Assembly: GCA_040222995.1 (NCBI GenBank) | Contig: JAVKBW010000016.1 | Span: 124,001 to 188,000, forward strand | Direction: 5' to 3' | DNA length: 64,000 bases | Origin: JAVKBW01 sp040222995 | Lineage (GTDB): Bacteria; Pseudomonadota; Alphaproteobacteria; UBA8366; Aestuariispiraceae | In this document: positions 24,971-33,530 of the stretch, one piece after another | Layout of the letters: every line of letters begins with the position of its first letter | How positions within the stretch are numbered: the first letter of the stretch is position 1 | Program-made: the position numbers and the translations under genes | The notes under the pieces: generated by a model | The model's database searches: none | What the model saw: only the letters and a program-made list of their open reading frames with translations | Told to the model about the DNA's origin: nothing

Positions 24971-26002
24971 ATGAAGCTGATTTACTCTGACGATCACAGA
25001 GGTCATGCCGGCGCCAAGGAGATGCGGTACGATCAGTTGATCCCGATGTCCGAGTCTCCTGAACGCATGGACATGATCATGAACGCCCTGGCAAAGGCTG
25101 GTTTCGAGGACGTTGTTGCGCCATCGCCCTACGGTCTGGAGGTTGCGCACCAGATTCACGACCCCGCTTTCGTGAGTTTCCTCGAGCGTTGTTACCCGTT
25201 ATGGGAAAAGACAATCGGGCCGGGCGGGTTTGCGACGGCCTACACGTTCGGCATGCGCGGCATGAACCAGGCGCCGAACGAGTCGGTCCACTCGATGCTG
25301 AGTTGCTACACGTTCGATGTATGCGTGCCCTTTGTTGAGGGAACCTGGCGCGCGATCAGTTCGGCAAAGGATGTTGCGCTGACGGGCGTCGACCTTGTGC
25401 AGCAAGGGGAGCGCGCCGTCTTCTCGCTCTGCCGCCCGCCCGGACATCATGCGTCTCGTGATCTTGCCGGTGGCTATTGTTACATGAACAACGCGGCGAT
25501 TGCGGCACAGGCGCACCTGAACGGCGGCGCGAAGCGGGTGGCCATTCTCGACATCGACTATCACCATGGCAACGGCAGTCAGTCTATTTTTTACGACCGG
25601 TCCGACGTGTTCTTTGCGTCTCTGCATTGCCGGCCGGAGGATGAGTATCCGTTCCTGCTCGGTTACGCATCCGAAACCGGAAAAGCTGACGGCGAAGGCT
25701 TCAACTTGAACCTCCCGATGCCTTTGGGGACAACCTACGAGGTATGGGGCCGTTCACTGGCGACTGCGATAAGCCGGATCGAAACATACGACCCGGACGT
25801 TCTTGTGGTCTCCCTCGGCGTCGATACCTTTGTCGATGATCCGGTCGGCGGTTTCGCGTTGCAAAGTCCCGACTACTTCGACATCGGTCGGAAAATTCGT
25901 GGCATCGATCTACCCACACACTTCATCATGGAGGGCGGCTACGCGATGAGTGCGCTCGGCACGAACGTAGCGAATGTGATCGCCGGCTTCGCCGAGGGGT
26001 GA
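24971..26002 (+). CDS. Acetylpolyamine amidohydrolase-like histone-deacetylase-family enzyme
   Basis: A 343-residue zinc deacetylase that follows the bacterial acetylpolyamine amidohydrolase (AphA) pattern from end to end. It begins MKLIYSDDHRGH and shows SLCRPPGHHASRDLAGGYCYMNNAA (proton-relay His159, His160), AILDIDYHHGNGSQ (zinc Asp196 and His198), SLGVDTF (zinc Asp285) and MEGGYAM (transition-state Tyr). These correspond, shifted by one residue, to the Mycoplana ramosa zinc ligands D195, H197 and D284. It would remove acetyl groups from acetylated polyamines in the cytoplasm. It closes the cupin-GMC operon within the 7 kb insert. Confidence 0.9.
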   Translation: MKLIYSDDHRGHAGAKEMRYDQLIPMSESPERMDMIMNALAKAGFEDVVAPSPYGLEVAHQIHDPAFVSFLERCYPLWEKTIGPGGFATAYTFGMRGMNQAPNESVHSMLSCYTFDVCVPFVEGTWRAISSAKDVALTGVDLVQQGERAVFSLCRPPGHHASRDLAGGYCYMNNAAIAAQAHLNGGAKRVAILDIDYHHGNGSQSIFYDRSDVFFASLHCRPEDEYPFLLGYASETGKADGEGFNLNLPMPLGTTYEVWGRSLATAISRIETYDPDVLVVSLGVDTFVDDPVGGFALQSPDYFDIGRKIRGIDLPTHFIMEGGYAMSALGTNVANVIAGFAEG

Positions 26003-26224
26003 ACGGGGACACACTGCAAAACGATGCCATTTCGCAATTTGTTAATGCAGCAATGCTTTATGAGGTTAGATGTGGCGAAGACTTCCGCATTCTCAAATTT
26101 CGAATTGATGGATAGCAACGATAGAAACAAGCCAACTTTGGACTTAAGGTTGAAATCCTTGATAACTTGGCGAATCTACCGTCATCTGACGTGATGGGAA
26201 CTAAGAAGCATCTTAGGAAACACC

Positions 26225-28324
26225 ATGTCTGACCAGCCCGAGAATCAACCTGACCTTGAACGCCCTGTTACCGGCCCGGAAGATGATCAGCTTGATCGTG
26301 GGCGGTTCGTAAATCGATTGTGTGACGCCGTCGTAAATCCAAAATATAAACAAGCGACAGGCATAGTCATTGGGCTAACGGGGCCGTGGGGTAGTGGTAA
26401 ATCATCTATATTGAACATGACTGATGCCACATTGAAAACAATGTACGGCGAGCAAGGAATTATTGTTGTGCGGTTTGACCCTTGGCTTGTTTCCGGCCAT
26501 GAGGAACTTATCTCGCAGTTTTTCGGTGAACTTGTTGGCACCCTGAACGCAAACAAAGGCATAAAGTCCGGTGCAAAGAAGTTGATCAAGGCAGCACAAT
26601 CTTACGGTGCTGTTGTAACGCCAATTGGTAATTTCGTAGCCCCCGGATTGGGAAGTTTGTTTGGGGGGCTAGTTAGCTCAGCAGATAAATTTGCCAATCG
26701 AGAGCGAAGCCTTCCAGAGTTGCGGAAACAACTCATTGAGGCAATTGATGACCTGAATATGCCAATTGTGGTGCTGATTGACGAACTCGACAGGACAGAA
26801 GATGCAGAAGTTCAGGCCGTCGCTCGTCTCGTTCGGTCTGTTATGGATTTGCCAAATATTTCATACCTGATCGCATATGACGCGCAAAGGGTCTGTGAAG
26901 CTCTTGGAAATGACAACGCGGAACGCGGTAGGGCATATCTCGAGAAAATTATCCAGCTACAGGTAGCGTTGCCAATTCTATTTGACGAAGAGATACGCCT
27001 ATTGCTTGAAGCAGAATTAAACTCTGTTCGGACGGATACTTCGCTTCCTGATGGATGGGAGGAGAATGAGAGATACTTACGCCTTATTGGAATATTAGTA
27101 CCCAAGTTGATTAAAACACCTCGAGATGTGAAGAGGTTGGTCGGTACTTTTCATGCGCTTTCGGGGATGGTCGGTGACGAAGTTAACTGGGCTGATATGA
27201 TCGGAATTGCCGTTTTGGAAGTAAAGGCACCAGATATCGCTGACACAATTCGACGTAGTCCGGACCGGGTTGTCGAAAATCCAGTTGGCGAATACGAGCA
27301 TATGTTTGAGCTAATGAGTGACAAAGCGCCGAAGGTTGAATTGCTGTCTCGGGTTATTGGTAATAAAGATGGAACTGCGAGATCAACTTCCGATTACGAA
27401 GCGCTGGCGAGACTGTTCGAACACCTTTTTCCATTGTTCAGTGACAGAACAGATAAGCTTACTCCTGGTCATGATTGTGTATGTTATCGTCGCCCTCTTC
27501 TCACAGCGCTAAGACGTGGCCTTGTTCCTGGCACGATACCACGTGAAACGATCATTCGCTTCCTGGCAAAAGAACGATCTGAAAAGCTACAGGAGCTGAT
27601 GGCGAAGTTCGACACAGGCTCGGTTGGTGCCTTCATTGATCGCATTGAGGATATTTATACCGAACCGTTCGACACGGATCATTTATCTCTTTGGCTGGCT
27701 ATATCGGATTTCTGTAAAAAACCATCATCTGACTGGTGGCGCGAGTTCTCTCCTATGCGGGACTATGTCAGAGCGTTTTCGGTTATGTTTGATCGGGGAG
27801 TTTTAGAAAATGATGAGTTCAAATCATACGGCCAAACTATCTTTTCTGCGCTACTGGAAAATCAGGACGTTTCTATTGTTCCAAATATAGTCCGGAGTAT
27901 GATGTGGTATCATGGCTTGTTTGACTGTGAACAACGCGGCGGCAAAGCAGTATTGTATGACGCAAACCAAGCAAAGAAGCTCTCAATAGAATTAGCGGAT
28001 CAATATAAACAGCTTCATCTCTCAAAAGATTGGCTGCCTAAACTGTGGACGCTTCAGCCAGTTTTTATCATGTTGAGCGTTGGCGTCTGGGATGACAAAT
28101 GCCGTGCTAAGATTGACACATTAATCTCGGATGATCGTGGGTTGGACGGTTTCGTACTAATGACACATGGAGGTCACTATACAACAGACAGGTCCACCAT
28201 AGAGCGCATGATTACTTTTGACGGTTTTGAGGATCGGCTAAGGACACGTCTAGATCAGCAAGGGCGAGACGGCCCGCACGAAACAGTTCGCAATGCCATA
28301 GAAAAGTTTCTTGGCCAGTGGTAG
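26225..28324 (+). CDS. KAP-family P-loop NTPase
   Basis: A 699-residue protein. Its N-terminal ~300 residues form a KAP-type NTPase: GLTGPWGSGKSSILNM (Walker A, about residue 50), VRFDPWLVSGHEELISQFF, then VVLIDELDRTEDAEVQAVARLVRSVMDLPN (Walker B and downstream), followed by the PRDVKRLVGTFHAL segment. Unlike many KAP proteins, no strong pair of membrane helices is obvious inside the NTPase; only VTPIGNFVAPGLGSLFGGLV is mildly hydrophobic. The C-terminal ~400 residues are unfamiliar. The gene is visibly AT-richer than the flanking operon and stands alone, which points to horizontal transfer and a possible phage-defence role. Confidence 0.85.
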   Translation: MSDQPENQPDLERPVTGPEDDQLDRGRFVNRLCDAVVNPKYKQATGIVIGLTGPWGSGKSSILNMTDATLKTMYGEQGIIVVRFDPWLVSGHEELISQFFGELVGTLNANKGIKSGAKKLIKAAQSYGAVVTPIGNFVAPGLGSLFGGLVSSADKFANRERSLPELRKQLIEAIDDLNMPIVVLIDELDRTEDAEVQAVARLVRSVMDLPNISYLIAYDAQRVCEALGNDNAERGRAYLEKIIQLQVALPILFDEEIRLLLEAELNSVRTDTSLPDGWEENERYLRLIGILVPKLIKTPRDVKRLVGTFHALSGMVGDEVNWADMIGIAVLEVKAPDIADTIRRSPDRVVENPVGEYEHMFELMSDKAPKVELLSRVIGNKDGTARSTSDYEALARLFEHLFPLFSDRTDKLTPGHDCVCYRRPLLTALRRGLVPGTIPRETIIRFLAKERSEKLQELMAKFDTGSVGAFIDRIEDIYTEPFDTDHLSLWLAISDFCKKPSSDWWREFSPMRDYVRAFSVMFDRGVLENDEFKSYGQTIFSALLENQDVSIVPNIVRSMMWYHGLFDCEQRGGKAVLYDANQAKKLSIELADQYKQLHLSKDWLPKLWTLQPVFIMLSVGVWDDKCRAKIDTLISDDRGLDGFVLMTHGGHYTTDRSTIERMITFDGFEDRLRTRLDQQGRDGPHETVRNAIEKFLGQW

Positions 28325-28730
28325 CTGACTTCTTTTGTAGTCATTTCATACGCATCTCATTCGCACATTTAGATCTATTTCGAAAGCGAAGGGCGGGAGT
28401 ACTGCTATAAGCACTATTGAAGAAAATCCCCTTGGGCTAGATTAACTCAATAGAACTTCAATGTAGGAAGCAGTGCTACGGCACGATGCTTGCCAATTAG
28501 ATAAAGAATTGTGGGTAAGTACGTGCAACTATTTTAACATCATGCTCTTATTTATTGTAAATGGACCGATCTTTCCGACACGGTCCAAATTTATAGAAAT
28601 CCATTTTTAGGCAGTCCAAATCCGGGCCGCCGACATGCCATATCGGCAGGCCGACGGGGCGATAGCCTCATTGCAGGCTTTCATGCCGACATCGGTATAG
28701 GCAGTGTGCCGGTGCACTGGCAACACTCCG
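28325..28730. other. AT-rich intergenic stretch after the KAP gene
   Basis: About 400 bases without a convincing gene. The first 290 are clearly AT-rich, like the KAP gene, and contain no rho-independent terminator that I can see. At about 28610 composition switches to GC-rich. A 60-codon minus-strand frame (28607-28789) is open here but partly lies in the repeat and has no recognisable family. The composition jump probably marks the right edge of the foreign DNA. Confidence 0.5.
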
Positions 28731-28979
28731 GAATTTTTTCGCGGGGCCGACTTTTCAGCCGGGGGCACGGCTGTTACGGTCCGGGTCAACCAGAGTTCAG
28801 GCAGAGCCGCCTGAGAGCATCAAGGTGCTTTATTCAAATGGGTTATGCGCAGCTTTGTGCGCCCCGCCGGATGCAAAATTGGTGTGCCGGTCAGACCCGT
28901 AACGATCCACAGAAGGAGACATCAATATGGCTGAAGCCAAGGCCGGCGATCACGTCAAGGTACATTACACCGGGCGTCT
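28731..28979 (+). repeat. Right copy of the FKBP upstream region plus first codons
   Basis: This is the intact counterpart of 21546-21703. It contains the GTCAACCAGAGTTCAGGCAGA segment, an extra 90 bases (28806-28895) absent from the left copy, the GAAGGAGACATCAAT ribosome site and the first codons of the FKBP gene. The two copies are direct repeats bracketing about 7 kb. The presence of the full gene on the right makes this the ancestral-like copy. Confidence 0.85.
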
Positions 28980-29355
28980 CGACGACGGTAGCGAGTTCGA
29001 CAGCTCGCAGGGGCGTGACCCGATGGAGTTCACCATCGGCGGCGGCGAGATCCTGCCGGGCGTCGAGAACGGCGTGGTCGGGCTGGAGCCCGGCGGCACG
29101 ACATCCGTGACGCTGCCGCCCGAAGAAGCCTATGGCGAACGCCGGGACGAAATGATCCAGGAGCTGGAGCGCGCCGTCCTGCCGAAGGAGATCGAACCGG
29201 CCGTGGGCATGCAGCTTCAGGCCCAGGCCCCCGACGGCAGCCCGATGCTGCTGACCATCGTCGAGACCACGGAAGAAAAGGTCACCGTCGACGCCAATCA
29301 CCCGCTCGCGGGCCAGAACCTGACCTTCGATCTCGAACTGGTTGAAATCGTCTAG
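28927..29355 (+). CDS. FKBP-type peptidyl-prolyl isomerase, SlyD-like
   Basis: A 142-residue cytosolic FKBP with an inserted-flap (IF) chaperone domain, as in SlyD. The N-terminal FKBP part reads DHVKVHYTGRLDDGSEFDSS and PGVENGVVGLEPGG. The IF region is ERRDEMIQELERAVLPKE, and the end is DANHPLAGQNLTFDLELVEI. The His-rich metal-binding tail of enterobacterial SlyD is absent, which is normal for short forms. The ribosome site AAGGAG is well placed. A decayed fragment of this gene's start lies 7 kb upstream, on the far side of the accessory insert. Confidence 0.93.
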   Translation: MAEAKAGDHVKVHYTGRLDDGSEFDSSQGRDPMEFTIGGGEILPGVENGVVGLEPGGTTSVTLPPEEAYGERRDEMIQELERAVLPKEIEPAVGMQLQAQAPDGSPMLLTIVETTEEKVTVDANHPLAGQNLTFDLELVEIV

Positions 29356-29362
29356 ACCGTAC

Positions 29363-30277
29363 CTAAAGCGGCGGCATCGACAGGATGCCGTCGCCGTGCA
29401 GGTCGGCGAGGATGCCGCGGAGTTGCGCTATCAACGGCGCCGAAGCCGGTTTCAGCGGCGGCAGGCATTCGCCGGTTTCCAGGCCGATCATGCTGAGCGC
29501 CGCGCGCAGGGGCGCGGGGTTTTCTTCCGCGAACAGCGCGTTCATCAGCGGGCAGAGCTTGCGCTGCAGGGCCAGCGCCTCGGCGAACCGGCCCGCTTCC
29601 GCATGCTGTTGCACCCGGTTCCAGACACCGGGAACGAGCACGGCCGATGTCAGAACCCCGCCGCGGGCCCCCATCGAAACCTGCTGCGCGAACAGGGTGT
29701 CGTAGCCGCTCAGCATCTGAAAGTCCGGCCCGACCTGCTGCATCAGCAGATCGAAATGATAGATATCCGTGTTGGACGCCTTCATGCCGATGACGGTTCC
29801 GTCCTGCGCCAGCGCGGCGATGGTTTCCGGCGAAAGGACGATGCGGCTTCGCACCGGGTTGTCGTAGAGAACGATGGGAATGTCGACCGTATCCCGCACT
29901 TTCCGGAAATAGTCCGTTACGCCCTGCTGGCCGGTTTTCGCATAGTAGGGCGGGATCAGCATGATCGCGTCGGCCCCGATAGAAAGAAAATCCGCCGCCG
30001 CCTCGCAGGCGTCGCCGAACCCGGCGGAAAGAACGCCGGCGACGACCGGCGCGCGGCCGGAAGCGGCCTCGACGCAGGCCTCTAAAGCGGCGTTCCGCTT
30101 CGGCCGTGAAAACGACGTGTATTCGCCGGTACCGCCCAGCGGCACCAGACCGCCCGCGCCCTCGTCGAGCATGTAGCGCACCAGCCTTTTCATTGCGTCC
30201 CGGTCGACAGCGCCGTCAGGGGCGGTGGCGGTCGGGCAGGCCGGCAGAAGGCCGCGAAGCGCGGGGGTGGCGGGCAT
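29363..30277 (-). CDS. DapA-family (dihydrodipicolinate synthase-like) aldolase/lyase
   Basis: A 304-residue class I aldolase-fold enzyme of the DHDPS/N-acetylneuraminate lyase family. The glyoxylate-loop-like GGTGEYTSFS, the catalytic Tyr region IVLYDNPVRSRI and the Schiff-base Lys in IGMKASNTD are all visible. Proteins of this type act on pyruvate plus an aldehyde, or run the reverse reaction, and many are catabolic. It converges on the FKBP gene and diverges from the FAD dehydrogenase gene. Nothing nearby is a lysine biosynthesis gene, so a DapA role is not assumed. Confidence 0.87.
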   Translation of the reverse strand: MPATPALRGLLPACPTATAPDGAVDRDAMKRLVRYMLDEGAGGLVPLGGTGEYTSFSRPKRNAALEACVEAASGRAPVVAGVLSAGFGDACEAAADFLSIGADAIMLIPPYYAKTGQQGVTDYFRKVRDTVDIPIVLYDNPVRSRIVLSPETIAALAQDGTVIGMKASNTDIYHFDLLMQQVGPDFQMLSGYDTLFAQQVSMGARGGVLTSAVLVPGVWNRVQQHAEAGRFAEALALQRKLCPLMNALFAEENPAPLRAALSMIGLETGECLPPLKPASAPLIAQLRGILADLHGDGILSMPPL

Positions 30278-30389
30278 ATATCGTCTCCGTCGTCAGAAAA
30301 CAGGGTCGGTAGGCTCTACTGATTTACACATGACGCCCGGTGATGCATCCTTTTCCTGAGCCTTGAAACCCGCAATCCTCGAGGGCGAC

Positions 30390-31829
30390 GTGCCAGACGA
30401 CCTGACAACCAATACGAATTTCGTGGATTCGCTTCGAGAAATTGTCGGCGACCGCAACATGATCGTCGAGGCCGGCGATATGGCCCCTTTCCTCGTCGAT
30501 GTCCGGCGCAGCTATCAGGGACAGGCGCGTTGTGTGGTGCTGCCTGGATCGACCGAAGAGGTCTCGCGTGTCGTGGCTTTGTGCAACGAACATGCGGTGC
30601 CTGTCACGCCGATGGGCGGCAATACGGGCCTCGTCGGCGGCGCTATCGGGCTGGGCACGCCGCCCGGCGTCGTTATCGGTCTGAAGCGGATGAACCGGGT
30701 GCGGGACCTGTCGCTGGCTGACGATACGATGACCGTCGATGCCGGGTGCGTTCTGCAGGATATTCACCGGATTGCGGCGGACGCCGACCGCCTGTTTCCG
30801 CTCAATATCAGCGCCTGGGGCAGTTGTCAGATCGGCGGAAACGTCGCGACCAATGCCGGCGGGGTGACCGCCCTGCGCTACGGTGTCATGCGCGACCTGG
30901 TGCTCGGGCTGGAAGTCGTGCTGCCGTCGGGAAAAATCCTCAACGGTCTCTCCCGGTTGCGCAAGGACAATACGGGTTACAATCTTCGCGAACTGTTTGT
31001 CGGGTCGGAAGGCACGCTCGGTATCATCACCGGTGTGGTGCTGAAGCTGTTTCCCGCCCCCAAATCCGTTGCAACCGCCATGCTCGGCGTTGCTTCGGTC
31101 GACGACGCTTTGTCCATCCTGCATCTGATGCGCGGGGCGTTCGGCGAACGTGTGACAAGTTTCGAGATTACCCATGCCGACTACATGGATGTCGTTCTGG
31201 AAAATGTTGACGGCACGCGCTCGCCCTTCGCCGAGCCGCCGGTGTGGAATCTGCTGGTTGAAGTCACGGATTCCAACCCGGATTCCGACCTCAACGGCAT
31301 TCTCGAATCGACACTGGAAGCCGCGTTCGAGCAGGGCTTCCTGTCCGATGCGGTGATCGCCCAGAGCCAGGCGCAGGCCGAGGATTTCTGGCATCTGCGT
31401 CACGCGGTGTCCGACGCGATCCGTTATGCCGGGCCGAACATGTCGCACGACAGTTCCGTGCCGCTGGACCGGCAGGGCGTTTTCGCCGACCGGGCGCGGG
31501 CCGACATTTCACAGCATTTCCCGGATTGCCGGGTGCTGTGCGTGGCGCATCTCGGCGATGGCAACATGCACATCGTCGTGCTGTTTCCGCCCGACCGGTT
31601 CGAGACGGACGAGGCCTATCGCGACGCCTCGACCGCGATCGATGGCATCATCGACGCCATCGTCATGGATCTCGATGGCAGCATCACCGCCGAACACGGG
31701 ATTGGCATGAGCTATCGCCAGCGGCTGGCGGACACGACAGACCCTGCCGAGATTGACCTGATGCGCGGCATCAAGGCCGTATTCGACCCGAAAGGCATCA
31801 TGAATCCCGGTAAGGTGGTTCCGGACTGA
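30390..31829 (+). CDS. FAD-linked D-2-hydroxyacid dehydrogenase (GlcD / D-2-hydroxyglutarate dehydrogenase-like)
   Basis: A flavoprotein of about 479 residues in the VAO/PCMH family. The FAD-binding domain shows GSTEEVSRVVALCNEH, PMGGNTGLVGGAIG and SCQIGGNVATNAGG. The cap domain ends with VAHLGDGNMHIVVLFP and SITAEHGIGMSYRQRL, which hold the metal/substrate His residues. This fits D-lactate, D-2-hydroxyglutarate or glycolate-type dehydrogenases. I start at GTG 30390 (VPDDLTTNTNF); a TTG at 30363 would extend it by nine codons. It may process the keto/hydroxy-acid products of the divergent DapA-like enzyme, which is inference. Confidence 0.87.
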   Translation: MPDDLTTNTNFVDSLREIVGDRNMIVEAGDMAPFLVDVRRSYQGQARCVVLPGSTEEVSRVVALCNEHAVPVTPMGGNTGLVGGAIGLGTPPGVVIGLKRMNRVRDLSLADDTMTVDAGCVLQDIHRIAADADRLFPLNISAWGSCQIGGNVATNAGGVTALRYGVMRDLVLGLEVVLPSGKILNGLSRLRKDNTGYNLRELFVGSEGTLGIITGVVLKLFPAPKSVATAMLGVASVDDALSILHLMRGAFGERVTSFEITHADYMDVVLENVDGTRSPFAEPPVWNLLVEVTDSNPDSDLNGILESTLEAAFEQGFLSDAVIAQSQAQAEDFWHLRHAVSDAIRYAGPNMSHDSSVPLDRQGVFADRARADISQHFPDCRVLCVAHLGDGNMHIVVLFPPDRFETDEAYRDASTAIDGIIDAIVMDLDGSITAEHGIGMSYRQRLADTTDPAEIDLMRGIKAVFDPKGIMNPGKVVPD

Positions 31830-31896
31830 CGGGCGCGCCGGACTGCGCGAAACGGCGGCCCTTGAAGACGCCCGGCGCAGCAATAAGTTTATCGGG

Positions 31897-32838
31897 ATGA
31901 AGAACAACCTTTCCACAGCGTATCCGGTCGGCCGGCGCCGGCTGCTGGCGACGACGGGCGCGGCCGCGCTTTCGGCGGCGTTGCCTTTAAACGCCCTTGC
32001 CGCCGGCGGGGAACGGATTACCAAAACGATCCCGCGAACAGGCGAGCGGATTCCCGCCATCGGCATGGGAACCTGGATAGAATTCAATGTCGGCGACAGC
32101 ACGGCGTTGCGGCAGGACCGGCTCGACGTTCTGGCCACCTTCCTGCGCCATGGCGGCGGCTTGGTCGACAGCTCGCCGATGTACGGCACGGCCGAGGCGG
32201 TGATCGGCTGGTGCCGGGCCCGGCTGCCGGATACAAGCGGGCTGCTGTCCGCCACCAAGATTTGGACGCCGGTCGGCGGCGAGACCCTGTCCGAATTCGA
32301 ACAGTCGCGGGCGCTCTGGGGCGTCGACACCTTCGATCTCATGCAGATTCACAATCTTGTGGATTGGGAAGAACATCTGCCCGTGCTGCAGCAGGCGAAG
32401 GCCGATGGCCGCGTCCGCTATATCGGCGTTACCACGTCGCATGGCGGCCGCCATCGCGAAATGGAAGAGATCATGAGCACGCAGGATATCGACTTCGTGC
32501 AGCTTACCTACAACATCCTCGACCGGCAGGCGGAATCGCGGCTGCTGCCGTTGGCCATGGAACGCGGCATCGGCGTCATCGCGAACCGGCCGTTCCGGCG
32601 CAAGGATCTGTTCAACCGGTACCAGGACGAAAAACTGCCGGACTGGATTTCAGAATTCGATGCGACCAACTGGGCGCAGTTCTTCCTGAAGTTCATCATC
32701 TCGCACCCGGCCGTCACCTGCGCCATTCCCGCAACCTCCGTCACCGCGCATATGGACGAAAACATGGGCGCCGCCTTTGGCCGACTGCCGGATGAAGACA
32801 TGCGCCGCCGCATGGCCGACTACGTGCAGTCGCTGTAG
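31897..32838 (+). CDS. Tat-exported aldo/keto reductase
   Basis: A 313-residue aldo/keto reductase with an N-terminal twin-arginine signal (VGRRRLLATTGAAALSAA, then LNALAAGG), which would send a folded, cofactor-loaded enzyme to the periplasm. The barrel shows the tetrad context: DSSPMYGTAEAV (Tyr), LSATKIW (Lys) and DLMQIHNLVDW (His). The C-terminal cofactor-binding segment is less canonical. An exported NAD(P)H-type reductase is unusual, because free nicotinamide cofactor is scarce outside the cytoplasm. It is followed 11 bp later by a small membrane protein gene. Confidence 0.88.
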   Translation: MKNNLSTAYPVGRRRLLATTGAAALSAALPLNALAAGGERITKTIPRTGERIPAIGMGTWIEFNVGDSTALRQDRLDVLATFLRHGGGLVDSSPMYGTAEAVIGWCRARLPDTSGLLSATKIWTPVGGETLSEFEQSRALWGVDTFDLMQIHNLVDWEEHLPVLQQAKADGRVRYIGVTTSHGGRHREMEEIMSTQDIDFVQLTYNILDRQAESRLLPLAMERGIGVIANRPFRRKDLFNRYQDEKLPDWISEFDATNWAQFFLKFIISHPAVTCAIPATSVTAHMDENMGAAFGRLPDEDMRRRMADYVQSL

Positions 32839-32849
32839 CGGTCATTACG

Positions 32850-33500
32850 ATGGAACTTCCCTATGACCGCGAAGTCTATACAACGCTGATCGGTGGCTAC
32901 AACCGCGACTATCTTGTCTTCGTTGTCACGGGCGCAGCCATCTGCTTTGCCGGCACTGCGGTCGCGGCGATGCCATCCGTCGCGCGGCACATCGCCGTGA
33001 AACGGTTGATCATGGCCGGGCTTGCGCTGTGTTCCCTGTTCGTCGGCGGGGTCCATCAGATGATCCTGATGGCGAGCCTGAACTTTACTGCCCCGGTCTA
33101 TGGCGGTCTCTGGATCGCGCAGGGGCTGCTGCTGTTGTGGCTGGCCGCTAGCGGCAGGGCGTCGGACCTGTTCGATGCGCCGCCGGCGCGGCAGCTTGCC
33201 GGGCTGGCCATTGCCGTCTACGGCCTTGTTCTGCACCCGGCCCTGGTTCAGATCGTCTCGGGCGACGGGTTTCTGACGGCGGCGTTTCCCGGCACGACGC
33301 CCGACGCGACCGCGCTCGTCATCGCCGGCCTGGTGCTGACGATGCGCAACCCGCCGCTGGTGGCGCTGGTGGTGCCGCTGGTCTGGGCCGGCATCGCCGG
33401 CTTCACTGCCTACCTGCTTTCGTTTCCGTTAGGCTTTGCCGTGCCGGCCGGTCTCGGGCTGATGGTTGCCTACAGCCTTTATGCCCGTTTTCTCCGGTGA
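32850..33500 (+). CDS. Multipass membrane protein of unknown function
   Basis: A 216-residue protein made almost wholly of hydrophobic segments, with six or seven predicted membrane spans. These include YLVFVVTGAAICFAGTAVAAM, the LIMAGLALCSLFVGGVHQMIL span and a C-terminal pair ending GLGLMVAYSLYARFLR. The N-terminus MELPYDREVYTTLIGGYNRDY is hydrophilic. No catalytic motif is visible. It lies 11 bp after the exported aldo/keto reductase gene on the same strand. It could therefore be a redox or anchoring partner, though nothing in the sequence proves this. Confidence 0.75.
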   Translation: MELPYDREVYTTLIGGYNRDYLVFVVTGAAICFAGTAVAAMPSVARHIAVKRLIMAGLALCSLFVGGVHQMILMASLNFTAPVYGGLWIAQGLLLLWLAASGRASDLFDAPPARQLAGLAIAVYGLVLHPALVQIVSGDGFLTAAFPGTTPDATALVIAGLVLTMRNPPLVALVVPLVWAGIAGFTAYLLSFPLGFAVPAGLGLMVAYSLYARFLR

Positions 33501-33530
33501 GCCGGGTCCGGCGATCTTGCCCCGGCATTT

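Noticed and set aside
28607..28789. 60-codon minus-strand frame upstream of the FKBP gene
   Set aside because: No ribosome site or family; half of it lies in the repeated FKBP upstream sequence, and the left copy has a different frame there.
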